From assembly GCA_963576475.1 (NCBI GenBank), contig OY754970.1, forward strand, positions 25,913,091 to 25,977,090: 64,000 bases of DNA. Reading direction: 5' to 3'. This DNA comes from Molanna angustata. Lineage: Eukaryota; Arthropoda; Insecta; Trichoptera; Molannidae. Numbering within the stretch: the stretch's first letter is position 1; every line of letters begins with the position of its first letter. The notes beneath the pieces are model-generated. The model did not search any database. It was not told where the DNA came from and saw nothing but the letters and a program-made list of their open reading frames with translations. A program made the translations under genes and the position numbers. Of the stretch, positions 24,206-37,389 are shown one piece after another.

Positions 24206-27200
24206 ATTCTTTAAGTTTGAATAAATAATGTTATGTGATCCTATTTCTATAAAATGAATTGTCTCGGCGCACCAGATTAGAAGTAACTGGAAAGCCTTTC
24301 GTATAATATATTAGAAGTGAATAGTATTTTACTAAACAGCATTAAGTCCGCCATTTTATTTATTTGTCGTGGCAGTATTGACCACACACAAAAACAGCAA
24401 CTAAAAAGTCATTACTTTTTACAAAATAATAACAGACGCAGCAAGTTTCTTATGAAGGAAGTAGTCTGCTGGTATAAAGACGTATGCTTTTTTTTGATGA
24501 TTTTTCAAACACTGAGTACGTAAGTAATAATTGTAAAGAACGGATCAACAATTAACCTCAATTACAACACTTTCGAATGACTCGAGAGCGAATTTATCCG
24601 ATCAACCAAGGTTAGATTGATAAAACGACGGATAAAACATGTATTAAATAAATACATATATCTACTGACAAGCAAAATATGTAAGGCAGTGTACCATTGG
24701 TTATACATATTCGCTTGCGACTTACATTTCATTTATATTATCGCGATTATCCACAAGTACTTTCAAAAGTTACTGAAATATTATACTTACAAATGACAAC
24801 ACAAATATAAACAACAATCGAAAGGCACACGAAGCTGTCAAATTCATCATCCTTCGAAAACATCTTGTATTTTAATATTAAATCACTCGTAAGGTTCCTC
24901 GCGATCAACCTTACTTTTTGACAGTTCACAAATGTTTGTTCACGCCAATGCGCTTGCGCTAAGTATTTAGATATGTCTCTGCAATGCAATTCTAATACAA
25001 AAACTTCGTAGCATCTTCCAGTTAGGAAGCCACATGATCTCCTAACTTAATTGAGCGACTGTGCAATGAAAACATGGTAAGTATTTAGGTAGGACTCTGC
25101 ATTCGGACCCAAGTGAATTAAGATGTAAAAGGTGCTCTAAATTGACGAATTGTTAATTATCGCACAATATTATAAGTTATTATTTACGATTTGTTACTAA
25201 TGGTCGGAGCGACATAAATATTATACAGTGTGTAGGAAGGTACATACGAATATGTATGTATACCTATTAATGATATTATGACTGTTGTTCAGAGTCGCGT
25301 GCATGTAATGTTACTGTATGTGGCGTCTTATATAGAATGAATATACCAACAGTATTGGAAATCTGATACGGTTCACAGTACTGTTTTTCTTGGGAAATCT
25401 CACGTACCTACTATGTACATACATACCACCAATGTGCGAACGCCCGCTCCTGAGGTTAATGAATGGCTTTGCGAATCCCACTGTTACGTACGTGTTCAGG
25501 AATAACAATCAACAACGTGCAAGACAAAAGGTAAATGGTGCAAGAAAGTCAATTACATAAGGCTATAGGTCGATACCTACTTTATAGTATATGGTATCAA
25601 CCTCGAGAAAGGATTTTGAACATTAAAAATAAATGGATGACTGAAAGATATTCATATAAACATTGTAGTGAATAATATTTATTTATTTATTTTATTTTAT
25701 TTGAGGCGTTTGCCATTTACATAAAGTTTTCACAAAAGATACAAAATTTAGTACACAATAATGTGTGAAAATACATATATAAAAAAAAAAACAAATATAC
25801 CCTATATACAAACAATGAAAATGAAAATAAAAGCAAAATGAAATATAAAAAAAAACGAGATAAAAAAAAATACACATAAAAATACATTCAAAGAAAATTT
25901 AAATTAAGATCTGCATACTTACAATACAAACGTGTTCAAGTATATCAGTTAACATTTAGAAACAAAAAAAAAAGAAGTTCTCAAATATAATAAAATAATA
26001 AGCAGAATAACAAATGTAGGTATGAAACATACCTACCTAATTTTCCTCGTTCTGCGTCGATCAGCCTGTCTGCGTCCATAGTTGAACATATCCCCCCCCC
26101 CCCCTTTATAACATGGAAATAATCCATTTTTCCCTGAATCCATAATTTATTATAATAGGTACTTTCCCACGGTTAAGTACAACAATAATGATATTTTAAT
26201 TACTAATTAATATTAAGTAACCATTATGAATATAATATGGCCTAAGGTCTATACATTGTCATTGAACGGTTCAATACCTTAACATAATTTTGACTAAAAC
26301 TCCATTATATTAAACAGATGCCATTGACGTAATGTTCATTGTAAACGAATTATAATTGGCTTGTAATATGAAATTAGTGTTATACAAAATATATATAAAT
26401 AAATATAGAGAAAAATGACTATGAACATTTATGTACATTATTGAATTTTACTAAACTGATAATTTTACAGTAAAACTAATAAGATTTTGAATGTGATGGA
26501 CGAAACACGAATGAGAAATTTTATTTATTTATTTGTAAATTTTTGTATAATAATTCGTACAACATTAGATAAAACACATTGAATTACGCCACGAATGGGT
26601 AATAAGTATCAAAACGAAAAAAAGTAGAGGAATTTTTGTAAATCTCCAAATACAATTAGAAATAATTTTAGTAAATTACTAATTAAATAAATAAGGCGAA
26701 AGTCGTAGCCAATATTATCATTTTTAACTCCTAAGAGTTAAATAATAAACAAAATATCAATAAAGATAAAATTAAGTTAAGCATCAAAAATAATTCGCAA
26801 TTCTTGGAAAAGATTGATGATTATAAAGAAAACAAAGAATTAATAATAAAAAAACTGTGCAATAACTTTTTCATTGAATGCTCCATGGATAAACGCCATA
26901 AGAATTATTCATTTCAACCCAAACTTTCCTAGAAAGATATCAATAAGAAAAGAATATAACAGGATAACAAAAAAAGATAAAAGTTTAATTTTTACCGAAT
27001 GTGTTACGGAACTACGGGAAAAAGTTGTGCTGAAAGGAGTTTGGACTTAAATCTCGCCTAAAAAATCAAATAAAGATTAATGCCAACAAAGACTCGACGT
27101 AAGACGAAAGCAAAAAGAAAACTCTGGAAAATATCTTAAATTCCCAAATTTCTCGACGACACGACGAAGGGCTGAAGATAAGGAAGTAGGTACATAAGCG

Positions 27201-27504
27201 GTGAGGGAATGATTCAAAATTGTCTTAATTTGCCAGTCTCTTCGTCTTCTCCGCGCCCTTATCTCCAAACGATCGAAGAAAGATCAATTGTACTTTCAGT
27301 CTCTAAAGGATGATAAGCATTTGAGGACATTTCAAATAACGTTGCAAAAAAGGTGATAAGTTTTAATATAGCAAAATTATGATCAATCTCAGTAAACAAG
27401 ATGATTGATGTCCGAAAATACATTATTTCTTAAGGCCCATGTATAGGCTGGGTAAGTGGGTATACGGATGTACACAAAAATGCACCCTAAATTACCTTCT
27501 AATA
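24206..27504. other. Unassigned AT-rich stretch, possible LINE tails
   Basis: No gene. TATTTATTTATTTTATTTTA at 25679 and TTTATTTATTTATTTG at 26521 look like minus-strand LINE tails, but no UTR family match was found. A poly-C run of 12-13 sits at about 26092. Confidence 0.4.
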
Positions 27505-27850
27505 TATGAAACACAAAGGTAAAATTTAGAGGTTTTTTTTAAATATCAAGAATAGTTATTAAAAAAAATCAGCCGGTAGATTTCATATTCTCTTTCAATT
27601 GAAGTGAAAATCTTCTTCATAGGCCTTGTAGTTTTTTTAGTTACTTACAATAAAAAATTAATAAAGGGTTTTACTAAAACTAATTTTACTAGAAAAGTAT
27701 TAAACAAATTCAAATTTCAAAAAACTCATGCAATAGTATAAAGATTAAATACAAACAAAAGATACGTTTCAATTCAAAGACTTATCTTTTGAAGGTACTG
27801 GGGAAATTATTTTCGAAATATATTATATAGCCTCCTATAGCCTCTTATAT
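27505..27850 (-). repeat. Dispersed repeat E, copy 2 (reverse)
   Basis: Reverse complement of 17640-17990: GGTAAAATTTAGAGGTTTTT, TCAGCCGGTAGATTTC, AAACTCATGCAATA and GGGGAAATTATTTTCG all match. Similarity ends sharply at both sides. Confidence 0.75.
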
Positions 27851-29684
27851 AAAACAATAAGACAAATAACCCAACAAGATAATATTTTTTGAAAACTGAA
27901 TCCCATACTTAATATTGAAAATACGTAGGTATCAATAAACATCTACTGATACGAGAACCTTTGGAAATAAATTGATTGGAAGGAAACAAAAACATATATG
28001 AATCAAATCATTCGTCATAAGAGGTTTTTTTTATATAAACCTTCAATTTAATTTATATCTGTTAATATCAAACAATTATCGTCGGAAGCTTATACCAGTA
28101 TGGCAGTAGACCAAGCTACATAATATCTAATCCATGAATTGTAAATACGTATTTACAATACTGATACAATATAACAATAAGTTATTACTAGAAAATCTGA
28201 GACAACTCATGAGATATCATAATAAAAATAAAACTTGAGTTAACTGACACGTCATTAAATTGATTAGTTTAGATAAAGATTGATCGATAAAAAGACAGGA
28301 AGCTCGAACGGAAGGAGGTGGATTATAGGCAACTACTGACAGTCACTTTCACGAATATTTTCTCACGACGAAAACTAATAAATTCTTGTCGTCTAATAGT
28401 ATTACGAAATATTATAACCATCAGTGACAAAAACACTAAACAAAGTTATTTACCTAAGTTTTAAATTAATCATTTATTCGTCTCTTAGTAAGTACCTACT
28501 ATTCATGAATGCCATGTACATCTTGGAAAGCTATTGCTGTCTCTCTGTCTAAATTCTACCAGACGCTTCTATCCTGTGTCTCTTTTAGAGGCAAAGCTAA
28601 TGAGAGACTACCGATGAACAAAAATTAAAACCAGTCTTTTAAATATATTTTTTTTCTAATGATAAAGTACAAATAACATACCAACGTCAATTTAATCAAA
28701 GTTTTTAATTATTATAGAAAAAAATTCAATTGAAAAAATATCTACATCATTAAAATTGCTTTTGTACGTGTTTATGTCATCAAATACTGTACGTTCGCAT
28801 CAAACACTCATGCCACAAACTTCAAATGCACATGTTTAGACGAAAAACAGTGGGCAAGTCTCAAATTTGCTATCCTCAGCTCTTCAGCGCGGGATGGAAA
28901 GAGTTCTGATTAAAACGAAGATGTTTTGATGTTTCTTTCTATCGGGAAATATTGTATTTCGTGGACACTATAAAGAAAACCATTTGTTAATGAATAGTTT
29001 AATCCTAGCTATTTTTTCCACTCATTTCTACAAGATTGCTGGAACAATCATATTAGCAGCAGTAACGAAGCTGATGAAAGATTCCAATGCTTCCGAAGGC
29101 AGCTATTTGGCTGAGCGAAACTAGTGCCATTGTTTTTATTGAAATAATTTTGATATTTATATACAGCTACAAATGTTTATTGTGGCACTGGCACTATTGT
29201 ATATCATTCGATGGTCAATATTTGCAGCATGGTAAATCACCATATAACAGGATATTAACTGTAATATACACTCGTTGAAAATATTATAACACGATTCGTT
29301 ATTGATATAACTATATGACAGGATGAGAGCAATAAGATGTAATGTACGATATATGTATGCTACTGACAGAGTTCATGACATTATGTCATACGAATAAACC
29401 TATGAATAGATAACGAGTGAACAAATTAAAATAACAACGTCTCATGCATTTTTTGCTCTATACGTAAGAGATTAACAGCTATAATTTCGCAATTTTTATA
29501 TTACTAATAACTATATTTCTGACTATATATTTATCTGGATGTGCCCAATTTGGTTGTGTTCAATTCGATATACTGGATGTGAGGTATTGACATGGCTGAG
29601 GACGCTTGAAAGTAAAATTAGCGCTGTGGAAATGAGGTCTCATCTTGGGCGAATTTGTGACCAAATGATTTCTGATAGGAAGAT
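27851..29684. other. Unassigned AT-rich stretch
   Basis: No gene or shared repeat recognised. A 63-codon hydrophobic frame (29087-29278) has no family match by eye. Confidence 0.4.
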
Positions 29685-30310
29685 ATTTATTTATTTATTT
29701 ACACATCTTTCTGTACATAATATAAACAATCATATTGTAAACTGGCGGGCTTATTGCAATTAGTCAATTTCTTCCAACCAACCAGATTACAAAGTATGAC
29801 AAAATTGTGTATGTACAACAATAAAAGAATAAGAGTTAAAGAAAACAAATATAACACTCATATACTATAAAAACAAAAAAAAAATAATAATAAATCATAG
29901 CAAAAAAGAGGATAGGGTAAGGACAAGGAGAGGAAATCGGGATCAGGTGTGCAGGGATAAATATTCCTTCTTGAGTTTTTTCTTGAAAATACAAAGTGAG
30001 TTACGACGCAATATCCGGACTAAGGCTATTCCATATACTTGCTGATTGTACTTCGAACGAAGATCTGAGAAATTCTGCATTATGGATAGGGATGGATACT
30101 GTTGTACGTTCAGCAGATCGGAGTGGAAGTCCATGATTGGATAAATAAGTGAATTTGCTTTTGAGGTACTGTGGAAGGTTTGGATTCGAGAGGTACAATA
30201 GTGACAATGTGTATATTGCGCCGCTGTCCAACAAAGATAATAGATAAGATTGAAGGAGATATTTTGAGCAGAATGAAGGTATCATCTTATTATAGTCCGC
30301 ACACATAGAA
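29685..30310 (-). pseudogene. CR1/Jockey-like LINE 3' end
   Basis: Minus strand: the frame 30306-30001 has LRSAERTTVSIPIHNAEFLR and SSFEVQSASIWNSLSPDIAS, then a frameshift to FKKKLKKEYLSLHT and a stop. The '...W-N-S-L-P-x-x-I...F-K-K-x-L-K' pattern is the usual end of CR1/Jockey-type ORF2. The 3' UTR has the purine-rich stretch and GAAATTGACTAATTGCAATA, a weak form of the hairpin seen at 10640 and 11580, then TAAATAAATAAATAAA. 5'-truncated. Confidence 0.75.
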
Positions 30311-30916
30311 AGAATGAATTATAAATGTGTGATAAAGTAAGTAAGGCTAAAAAGGAAGGAATGAGACGTAGGAGTCTACATCTCATTCGTAATGGGATTT
30401 TAAAAGACGGGAATCTTCGTATACCGAACCAACTCTTGTTGAATTTCGGAGTATCCACGGAACAATGAAATTTTTAACCACAGTGCTACATTGCTACATA
30501 ATCCGTCTGTGCACATCGCTGTGGTTCAAAAGTAGCATGCCGCTCACAAATACTTTGTTAGGTATATACATTTTTATAAAAAAATAAACGTTTTATCAAA
30601 CGATCCGTTGTCGAGCTAAAGTGTCATAACCGTTGAAACATCAAACGTTAAAACATTTTCGCGTTGTTTAACGTTTGTCACACATGTACCTACTATAACA
30701 ATAACATCATTTTTAACGAGCTCTGTTTTGAATTTGAAAACAATAATGAATTCAACTTATGTCACACAAATCCAACGTATATATCTCAAAAAATATCACA
30801 ATCGGATGCTCATTGGGTATATTTGCAACGCTGATGTAACGAAAAAAATATTTGTATAATGTAATGCGATTATGAATCACTATGAGCGACTAGCGCTAGG
30901 CACAATATGAATAATC
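30311..30916. other. Unassigned non-coding stretch
   Basis: Nothing recognised. Confidence 0.4.
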
Positions 30917-31400
30917 CAACTGTCGATTCGTTTAAACGAGAATTTAATTCTCTTAATGAATCGACAGTATTAAGCCAAGACGCGTGTATGAAGGAACATT
31001 TTGCATGCCAAAAACACTAACTTAGAGGCCTCGTAGCATATATGTTCAATATATACATGGATGAATTCAGAATTCGAAATAGAACATTTTGTGTGTTTTT
31101 TGTGTGTCTGTGTGTCCCCTTATAACTATGATCCGCTCAATTCACAGAGCCCACAATTTCAGCACATATAGATAGTTACAATCCTACAAAACTTTTATAC
31201 TCAGAATTTTGAATTTTCGTTTCAGTCAGGGGTTATCTACTTTTGAATTTTTGCTTTATTGTTCCATATATCTCAACAACAACATAAGCTAGAATCCTGT
31301 AAATTGGTGTACATATACAAAAATAAAAAATATCAAATTTGTTTTTTCAAAAAAATTCCAGTTTCTCAAACATTTGTTATTACTAAAACATTTTTTTAAA
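30917..31400 (+). repeat. Dispersed repeat F, copy 1
   Basis: Begins CAACTGTCGATTCG and shares with 61530-61925 (reversed) the blocks CTTAGAGGCCTCGTAGCATA, GTGTGTCCCCTTATAACTAT, TTCACAGAGCC, CAAAACTTTTATACTCAGAA, AGGGGTTATCTACTTTTGAA and TTCCAGTTTCTCAAA. The left end contains an imperfect local palindrome (30919-30969, ACTGTCGATTC / GAATCGACAGT). No ORF. Confidence 0.75.
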
Positions 31401-32269
31401 ATAAATTTATGTGATTAATTTATCATAAAAACATTTCCAAAGTTTTTAAAATTATCGAAAAAAGCCGAAACACCGCAAAAAGATAATTTAATTTGCTATA
31501 AAAACTATTAACATTGTAGTAGGTAGTACATCTCAAACTTTTTTAACAATTTTGATAAAAATTTAATTTAGTGACGAAATCGTTTCATAAAATTTGTAAG
31601 GCAGTAAACACTACACAATATCTCACTCGATAGTTTGATACCTACTTAATCTACAAACATACATCGTGTAGTTTTCATATTCTGGGTAGGAAAAACAGAC
31701 TGACATCCATACTTTCCCATCCTGACATTATATACCTACATGTTTTACCAAGTTCAATACCTAGCAATAATTCGAAACGATTATAATAAATAACGATGCG
31801 ATATCATTGTCATATCAGTGTAACCGCTTAACTTGCATACACCGCTTTAAAATATGGTGATGTTAAAACAAGTTATAACTTACTGCAACTTCTTAGTTAT
31901 AAAGTGGTTACCATGATATTCAATCTATAACTACCACAATAACAATATTATTATTAAATTACTTCTGATCATATACTGGAATACTTCCAACGCTATGAAC
32001 ATGGCACTTATTTAAGTCGACAGTCGTAAAATACAGTGTTACTTCCTGATTAATAAATTATAATGTAGAATAATGGAAAAATAAATAATTAAACAACTTA
32101 TAAATGTTCATTATATTTATAGGAACTTAACGCTGTATTATGTACAGGATGCTACAGTGAATCGTTACTGTATATATAAATTGTTTTTTTTTTTACAGTT
32201 TAAAAAAACAGTGCACTGTTAAGAACCATTATTATATATTCATTGACCAATACAGATATGAAATATTGA
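31401..32269. other. Unassigned AT-rich stretch
   Basis: Nothing recognised. Confidence 0.4.
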
Positions 32270-32450
32270 ATATTGCTTCTCGGGCAACTAACAGGTACTG
32301 TGTCAAATATTGATTTAACACGCACCCAATAACAAGTTGCCATATTCTGGATCTGGATCCAGACTGAAAACACAATTAAAAACTGTGTCTAAACCGGGAC
32401 CTTTGGATCAGCAGTCAGATACCCAACCAACTGAGCCACGAAGGCCGATA
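32270..32450 (-). mobile_element. SINE-C (tRNA-derived), minus
   Basis: Minus strand starts CCTTCGTGGCTCAGTTGGTT (box A-like TGGCTCAGTTGG), has a CTGACTGCTGATCC arm, AAAGGTCCCGGTTTAG where box B would be (GGTTCGAATCC expected, so mutated), and ends near CAACTAACAGGTACTG. Fragments recur at 6545-6660, about 50325-50445 and 57669 (CTTCTCGGGCAA). A tRNA-derived SINE is the best reading. Confidence 0.65.
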
Positions 32451-32471
32451 TGAGAAGGTTCTTAAGGAAGA

Positions 32472-32690
32472 TCGTTTTCGGGTGTTCCGTAAGAGTCGGG
32501 TAAACGAAAATACAACGGGAAAAATAACGTCTCACAAAGTTCAACAGTGAGGTTCACCACCCGGTGAACCACAAAACGGTGTGTGGGTATACACGCAAGT
32601 GTCGTGCATCCTTTTTAAAAGGTAATGACGCCCACACACCTATTGCTGGCAACCACAGATTATGGTATTTGCCGTGATGGTATGTATGCA
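32472..32690 (+). mobile_element. SINE-A copy 3
   Basis: From GTGTTCCGTAAGAGTCGGG through AACGTCTCACAAAGTTCAAC to TTTGCCGTGATGGTATGTAT. Lacks the CTGTGAGGCACCGGC head. It abuts SINE-C head-on. Confidence 0.75.
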
Positions 32691-34332
32691 TTATAGAAGA
32701 ATTATAAAAAAAAATATTAAAGATATATACGCTATTAGTATATTTCCATTCGTATCACAATTAAGTTCACGCAAAAGATAACAATGTTTTCTATTCTTAT
32801 TTTTATAAAAATTAATAAATTACAACTGTATAACAATAATATAAAGAATGTAAGTAATAATTTAAAATAAAATTTTTAGATATATTTATTTACATAGTGC
32901 GAGTGGGTTGTGGCCAACACTAAACTCCTCATTAACAAGTCACTCCGCAAATTAATCAAATTTTGTGTGAAATTTATTCAGCATATTCATGAAATAAGTT
33001 TGAATATTTTTTTTTATTTAAATATTTTATTATGAAAAACTGATAATTCTTCAATGCCATTTTATGAAAGTGATGTGCCTTTTTACCAATTAGAAAATAA
33101 AAATAACAAATTTCGTGTTTACTTTGAAATATTTGACAGTCACTTTGAAATATCTAATAGTTAATTAATAGAAAATAACCGAATAAGTACTTTTGTCTTA
33201 AATCGATAAAGAAGGATAAACACGCCGTATATAGCACACAGCACATAGTACACAGCACACACACACAAACAGATGCATTGTGATGAAACTTTCAATTCAA
33301 CTCCCCACTATATCTCCTTGGGTAAGTGAGGAGTTCAAAAACGAAGCTTTAAACACAGATCAAAATGGTAACGTCTTTGAAAATATAAAAAATTCTCTGA
33401 ATGTCGTTAATTACATTTTTTCAGTAGTGTACAACACTCGGATGAAAATTTAATAATAGAATCCTGAAAATGTTCTTCAGCGTAAATTGAGTATATTCAA
33501 TATACACAATACACATAGATGATTATTTTTCCGAGAATTCACAATTTAATTTACGATGTTTGGTCGATATACAAAAGAAAAATTCTAAGTTAACAAAAAT
33601 ATTGTTTTTAATATTCCAATAATAATGTGTTTTGGTATTGAATATTATGTATTTTGTAAGTATGTATATGAAATTTCAATACTCCTAAAATTACCATTTT
33701 ACTATGTAAAGAGTACCTAATTCTCAAAAGTATATTATGAAAAAAGTAGGTATATTTAAGTCGTTTTCCACGAATGTTTGGTTAGGGTTTTTAGGTAGGC
33801 ACAAGAAAGTATCAAAAAAGGGTTATGTTAAGGTTTTCCTTTCAGACCTTTGCTTTAGAATTCAGTTTCATACGTAGATATTATCTACAGCCTAGAGTGT
33901 AAATTATGTTAATATGAAAGTACAATGAACAGTCCGAAAAATATATTTTGAGTTAACATCCCATAACGCTCCTAAAAATTGTTTGACCTATCAAATAAAA
34001 ATGAACTTAAATAAAACAAAAAAGATAAAATAAACCGAGAAGAGCTGTAAATTGAACAATTGTTTGCTTTATGATATTTTGGGAGTCTTTTGGGAATGAA
34101 GTAGATCATATTAACTATAATTAAAATGAAATTTCCTCATAGTCAGGTGTTCATTGTACTAACGCAATTACACATCGCACATACGTATCATTTATGTAAA
34201 TTAATAAATAAAATAAATTATATCTCACGTTGAAGTTATTTCGTTTTCACTAGAAAATATGTCCTGAAACTATCCGTTTACAGTCAGAATAACAAAAATT
34301 GTACAACAAAAGAACGAATCATAAAAATAGAG
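32691..34332. other. Unassigned AT-rich stretch
   Basis: GAGTGGGTTGTGGCCAACAC at 32899 recurs at 53101, so a diverged dispersed repeat may start here (to about 33080). A CA-rich run lies at about 33238-33266. No gene. Confidence 0.4.
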
Positions 34333-34580
34333 CCACTTTTACAACCATTTGAACTACGTATCATCACACCATTTGATGTTTACTAGAGACAAAAAAATGG
34401 AAAACAAACACACGAATATTAATAACAAAACTACCTTTACAACCATTTGAACTACGTATCACACCATTAATTTGATGTTTACTAGGGACAAAGAAATGGA
34501 AAACAAACGAACGAATCTTAATAACAAAGTCACCTTTACAACCATTGGAACTACGTTTGATATTTTTATTGACAAACATT
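34333..34580 (+). repeat. 98-99-bp tandem repeat, left part
   Basis: Units start at about 34333, 34431 and 34530: each reads ACCTTTACAACCATTTGAAC (with small changes), TTTGATGTTTACTAG and ATGGAAAACAAACGAACG. The third unit is cut by family A and the array resumes at 34977. The 98-codon minus frame across these units arises from the repeat and is not a gene. Confidence 0.85.
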
Positions 34581-34976
34581 TTTAACTCAATAGAGACGAA
34601 GTTGGGATATTGTAAAAGAACCAGGGACTCGAGGCACTTACAGGGCTTACGACTTGTCATCGGCTGGTGTACGCGATCACTTTATGCGCTTGCGCAACGT
34701 TCACCAATTATGCCTTCTTATTGAGTTCACTTATGAATGTAATTTTTGAAAGTTCTATATATTTGAATAGTGTGTAACATTTCACCTGAAAATAAGGATC
34801 TATACTATTGCCATCTATGCAGTAACGGAAAAGCCTTTTTGTAACGCCATCTATTGAGAAATTAAGAAATTAGTTTATTTGTAAACAATGTTTGTCAATA
34901 AAAATATTATTTGACTCCCGAAAGGGAAAAAAAATCCAATGTTGGCGTATATGCAATTAAAAAAATATTCGACACC
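34581..34976 (+). repeat. Family A, copy 3, inside the tandem repeat
   Basis: TTAACTCAATAGAGACGAAG to GCCATCTATTGAGAAATT (34862), then a flank also present next to the 63-kb copy (TTTGACTCCCGAAAGGG, ATCCAATGTTGGCGTA). So the mobile unit probably includes this extra ~110 bp. It splits the 98-99-bp tandem repeat. Confidence 0.75.
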
Positions 34977-35095
34977 ATTACTAGGGACAAAAAAATGGAA
35001 AACAAACGAACGAATCTTAATAACAAAGCCACCTTTACGAACCATTTGAACTACGTATCATATTATTTGATGTTTACCAGGCACAAATAAAAGTT
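34977..35095 (+). repeat. 98-99-bp tandem repeat, right part
   Basis: Resumes at TTACTAGGGACAAAAAAATG where the left part stopped, then one further unit start (GCCACCTTTACG). Confidence 0.8.
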
Positions 35096-36754
35096 CGTTT
35101 CCTTGTATCCAAGTCCTATACGATTCGAAAAGGAAAAAAATATATTTAATCGAAATAGTTATCTAGAAGTAATTCATAAACACGTTAAAATGTGAAAAGA
35201 GAAAAAAAGAGACGTATCTAATCGAAGTCGGGACCACACGTAACAAATTAAAAGAAACGTCGCCCCTGCCTACCTATAGAGAGCACGCGATGAATTATCG
35301 TTAAGGGATACAGTCCGATCCTAGGACACAATATCCTCCGATTCGAATACAGTTGATAAAGAGATAACATCTATCGAACCGCCTTGAGAATCAAATCATT
35401 CGGGTGAAATTGGCCTTTTGAGGAGTGTGCTGGGATTTATATGGAGTCTGTGTGTGTAAGAGAGGATGCGGCAGGTGTAAATTGTCAAAGGCCCCGAGCT
35501 ACGCACGTTCAAGTGCCAATAATAGAATTGATGGATTTTCACACCGTCTACTTATCATACTTGGTAAGTAACTACAGACAAATTAATGCGCACTTACATA
35601 CATTTAATGGACGCACGCGATCAAGATCTGAACTAGGTAAAACAAAAGCTTGATAATCGACATTATGAGATATTTCGAATGGCTTCGTATCTAGACAATC
35701 GATACACAATAATTAGTATACCCGATCCCTAACTCTATATATTATATTAATACCCCACTAGCCCTAGAACAGGTATACTTAGTTGGGCAGCAGTTATCTA
35801 TTTCTAATGACGCGTATGTAAATGGTATGATAAACAGTAAATAAATAAATAAAAATACGAGACTCCCTTTTAAGAATTTGAGATTTGGCATAACTAAAGT
35901 AGGTATGGAGAAAGGGTGCAAAAATCTAAAATTTATACATAATATTTGTTACAAATACATACATTAAATGAAATAAAATATTTCGTGTCAAACCATAATG
36001 TTAACTTTCATACTGCCAATGTCAAACATGCAACGTCAAACGCAGTTGGTTTATATTTATTTTATTATTTTTAAATATATATTTATTTGAATAGATCTAC
36101 ACATTACAATACAAAACCTTATCTATGGTAACATATAAACAATTATTTCAAATAAAGATAGATTCAAATACAGAACATGTAAAAGAAAAATAAATTTCTA
36201 ATGGAAACATAATTTATTTGCAATCACAGAACATTGCAATACATGAACAGATTTTTTTACCCCTCGATGAATACAGGATGTTTTTTATCATACATACATT
36301 AGATCTAATGACTTTTCAAATGAATTACTGTCGAATTTCGTCCTCTAAACGATCACTGTTTTATCGTTATAACTTCGTTTTATTCATAAATAGTGTTATT
36401 TTATTTGACTTTCTTTGATTTGTGTAGTATGTCCATGACGGTATAAAATAAAAGACTAGTTTTAGTTTGACTGTTTATTTATTAAAGAAACGAACCGGTA
36501 TCGGTTAGTTTCTTTTTTCAACTTTTCAAAGTATCTTCGCGTTTAAATAAAGAATAAAAAAATATTTCATGTTAGTCCGTAGATTGTTAACATACATACC
36601 TACTGCGTGTGTCAAATGCACTTGCTTTATACAGGAAACAAATTCAAATACAGAACATACGTAATCTATTGTGAAACGATATAAATGGTAGTTTGGATGA
36701 AATACAAAATTATTCAATTATATCAAATGAATGCATTCTTATCGATAATACACA
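35096..36754. other. Unassigned AT-rich stretch
   Basis: A 70-codon frame (35441-35653) has no domain. Nothing else recognised. Confidence 0.4.
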
Positions 36755-36965
36755 AATTGTGAAAGTTTCATAGCTCTAACTAGTCGGAAAAACAATTGTA
36801 AAATTCCGGTACGGACACTGGTGAAATGAAATAAAAGTGTGTAAAAAATATCGAACATGCACATCATAATGAATATAATGTTTATTTCTAAGTCACATAA
36901 GGTACTTCGAAGCAATAATAATAATACATTTTAATACAGATTTTTTCCAACTCAACAAAGTATTT
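36755..36965 (+). repeat. Dispersed repeat D, copy 2
   Basis: Second, diverged copy of the 13835-14045 repeat in the same orientation (GTGAAAGTTTCATAGCTCTA, AACTAGTCGG, ATAAAAGTGTG). Confidence 0.65.
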
Positions 36966-37389
36966 ATGATCATTAATATGATATTGGTACGAAAGACAAG
37001 TACGTATCAAATGAACTTGAATTCATTTACTTTTCATTTATATCTCATTGTTATTTTTGAGTTACACAACTTAAAAGCCGACATTATTCATTAACTCATG
37101 TTCATATTTAGGTAGGTACGTCTGAAAAAAAAACACGAGATTTACAAAGGGTATTTAACACAATGAAAATGAACCTTAGTTCGTTTTTCACATCGGATAT
37201 ATACGTATGATGGTAGGCATGGATGGTTATTTGTTATACAAATCGAGTTCATAAAAACATCGTGTTTGGCGGCTCGGTCGGTGTTACGTGCAATCAAGGT
37301 ACTATTCATCAACAAATTATATGAAGTCGAGTGTAGGTAACATAATACCACACCGGGATAATGTATGTAACTATTTTCTCTAAAAAGGA
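36966..37389. other. Unassigned non-coding stretch
   Basis: Nothing recognised. Confidence 0.35.

Noticed and set aside
34364..34660. 98-codon minus-strand frame with internal repetition
   Set aside because: Its repeated SSNGCKG... strings derive from the 98-99-bp tandem DNA repeat; it also runs into the family A insertion.
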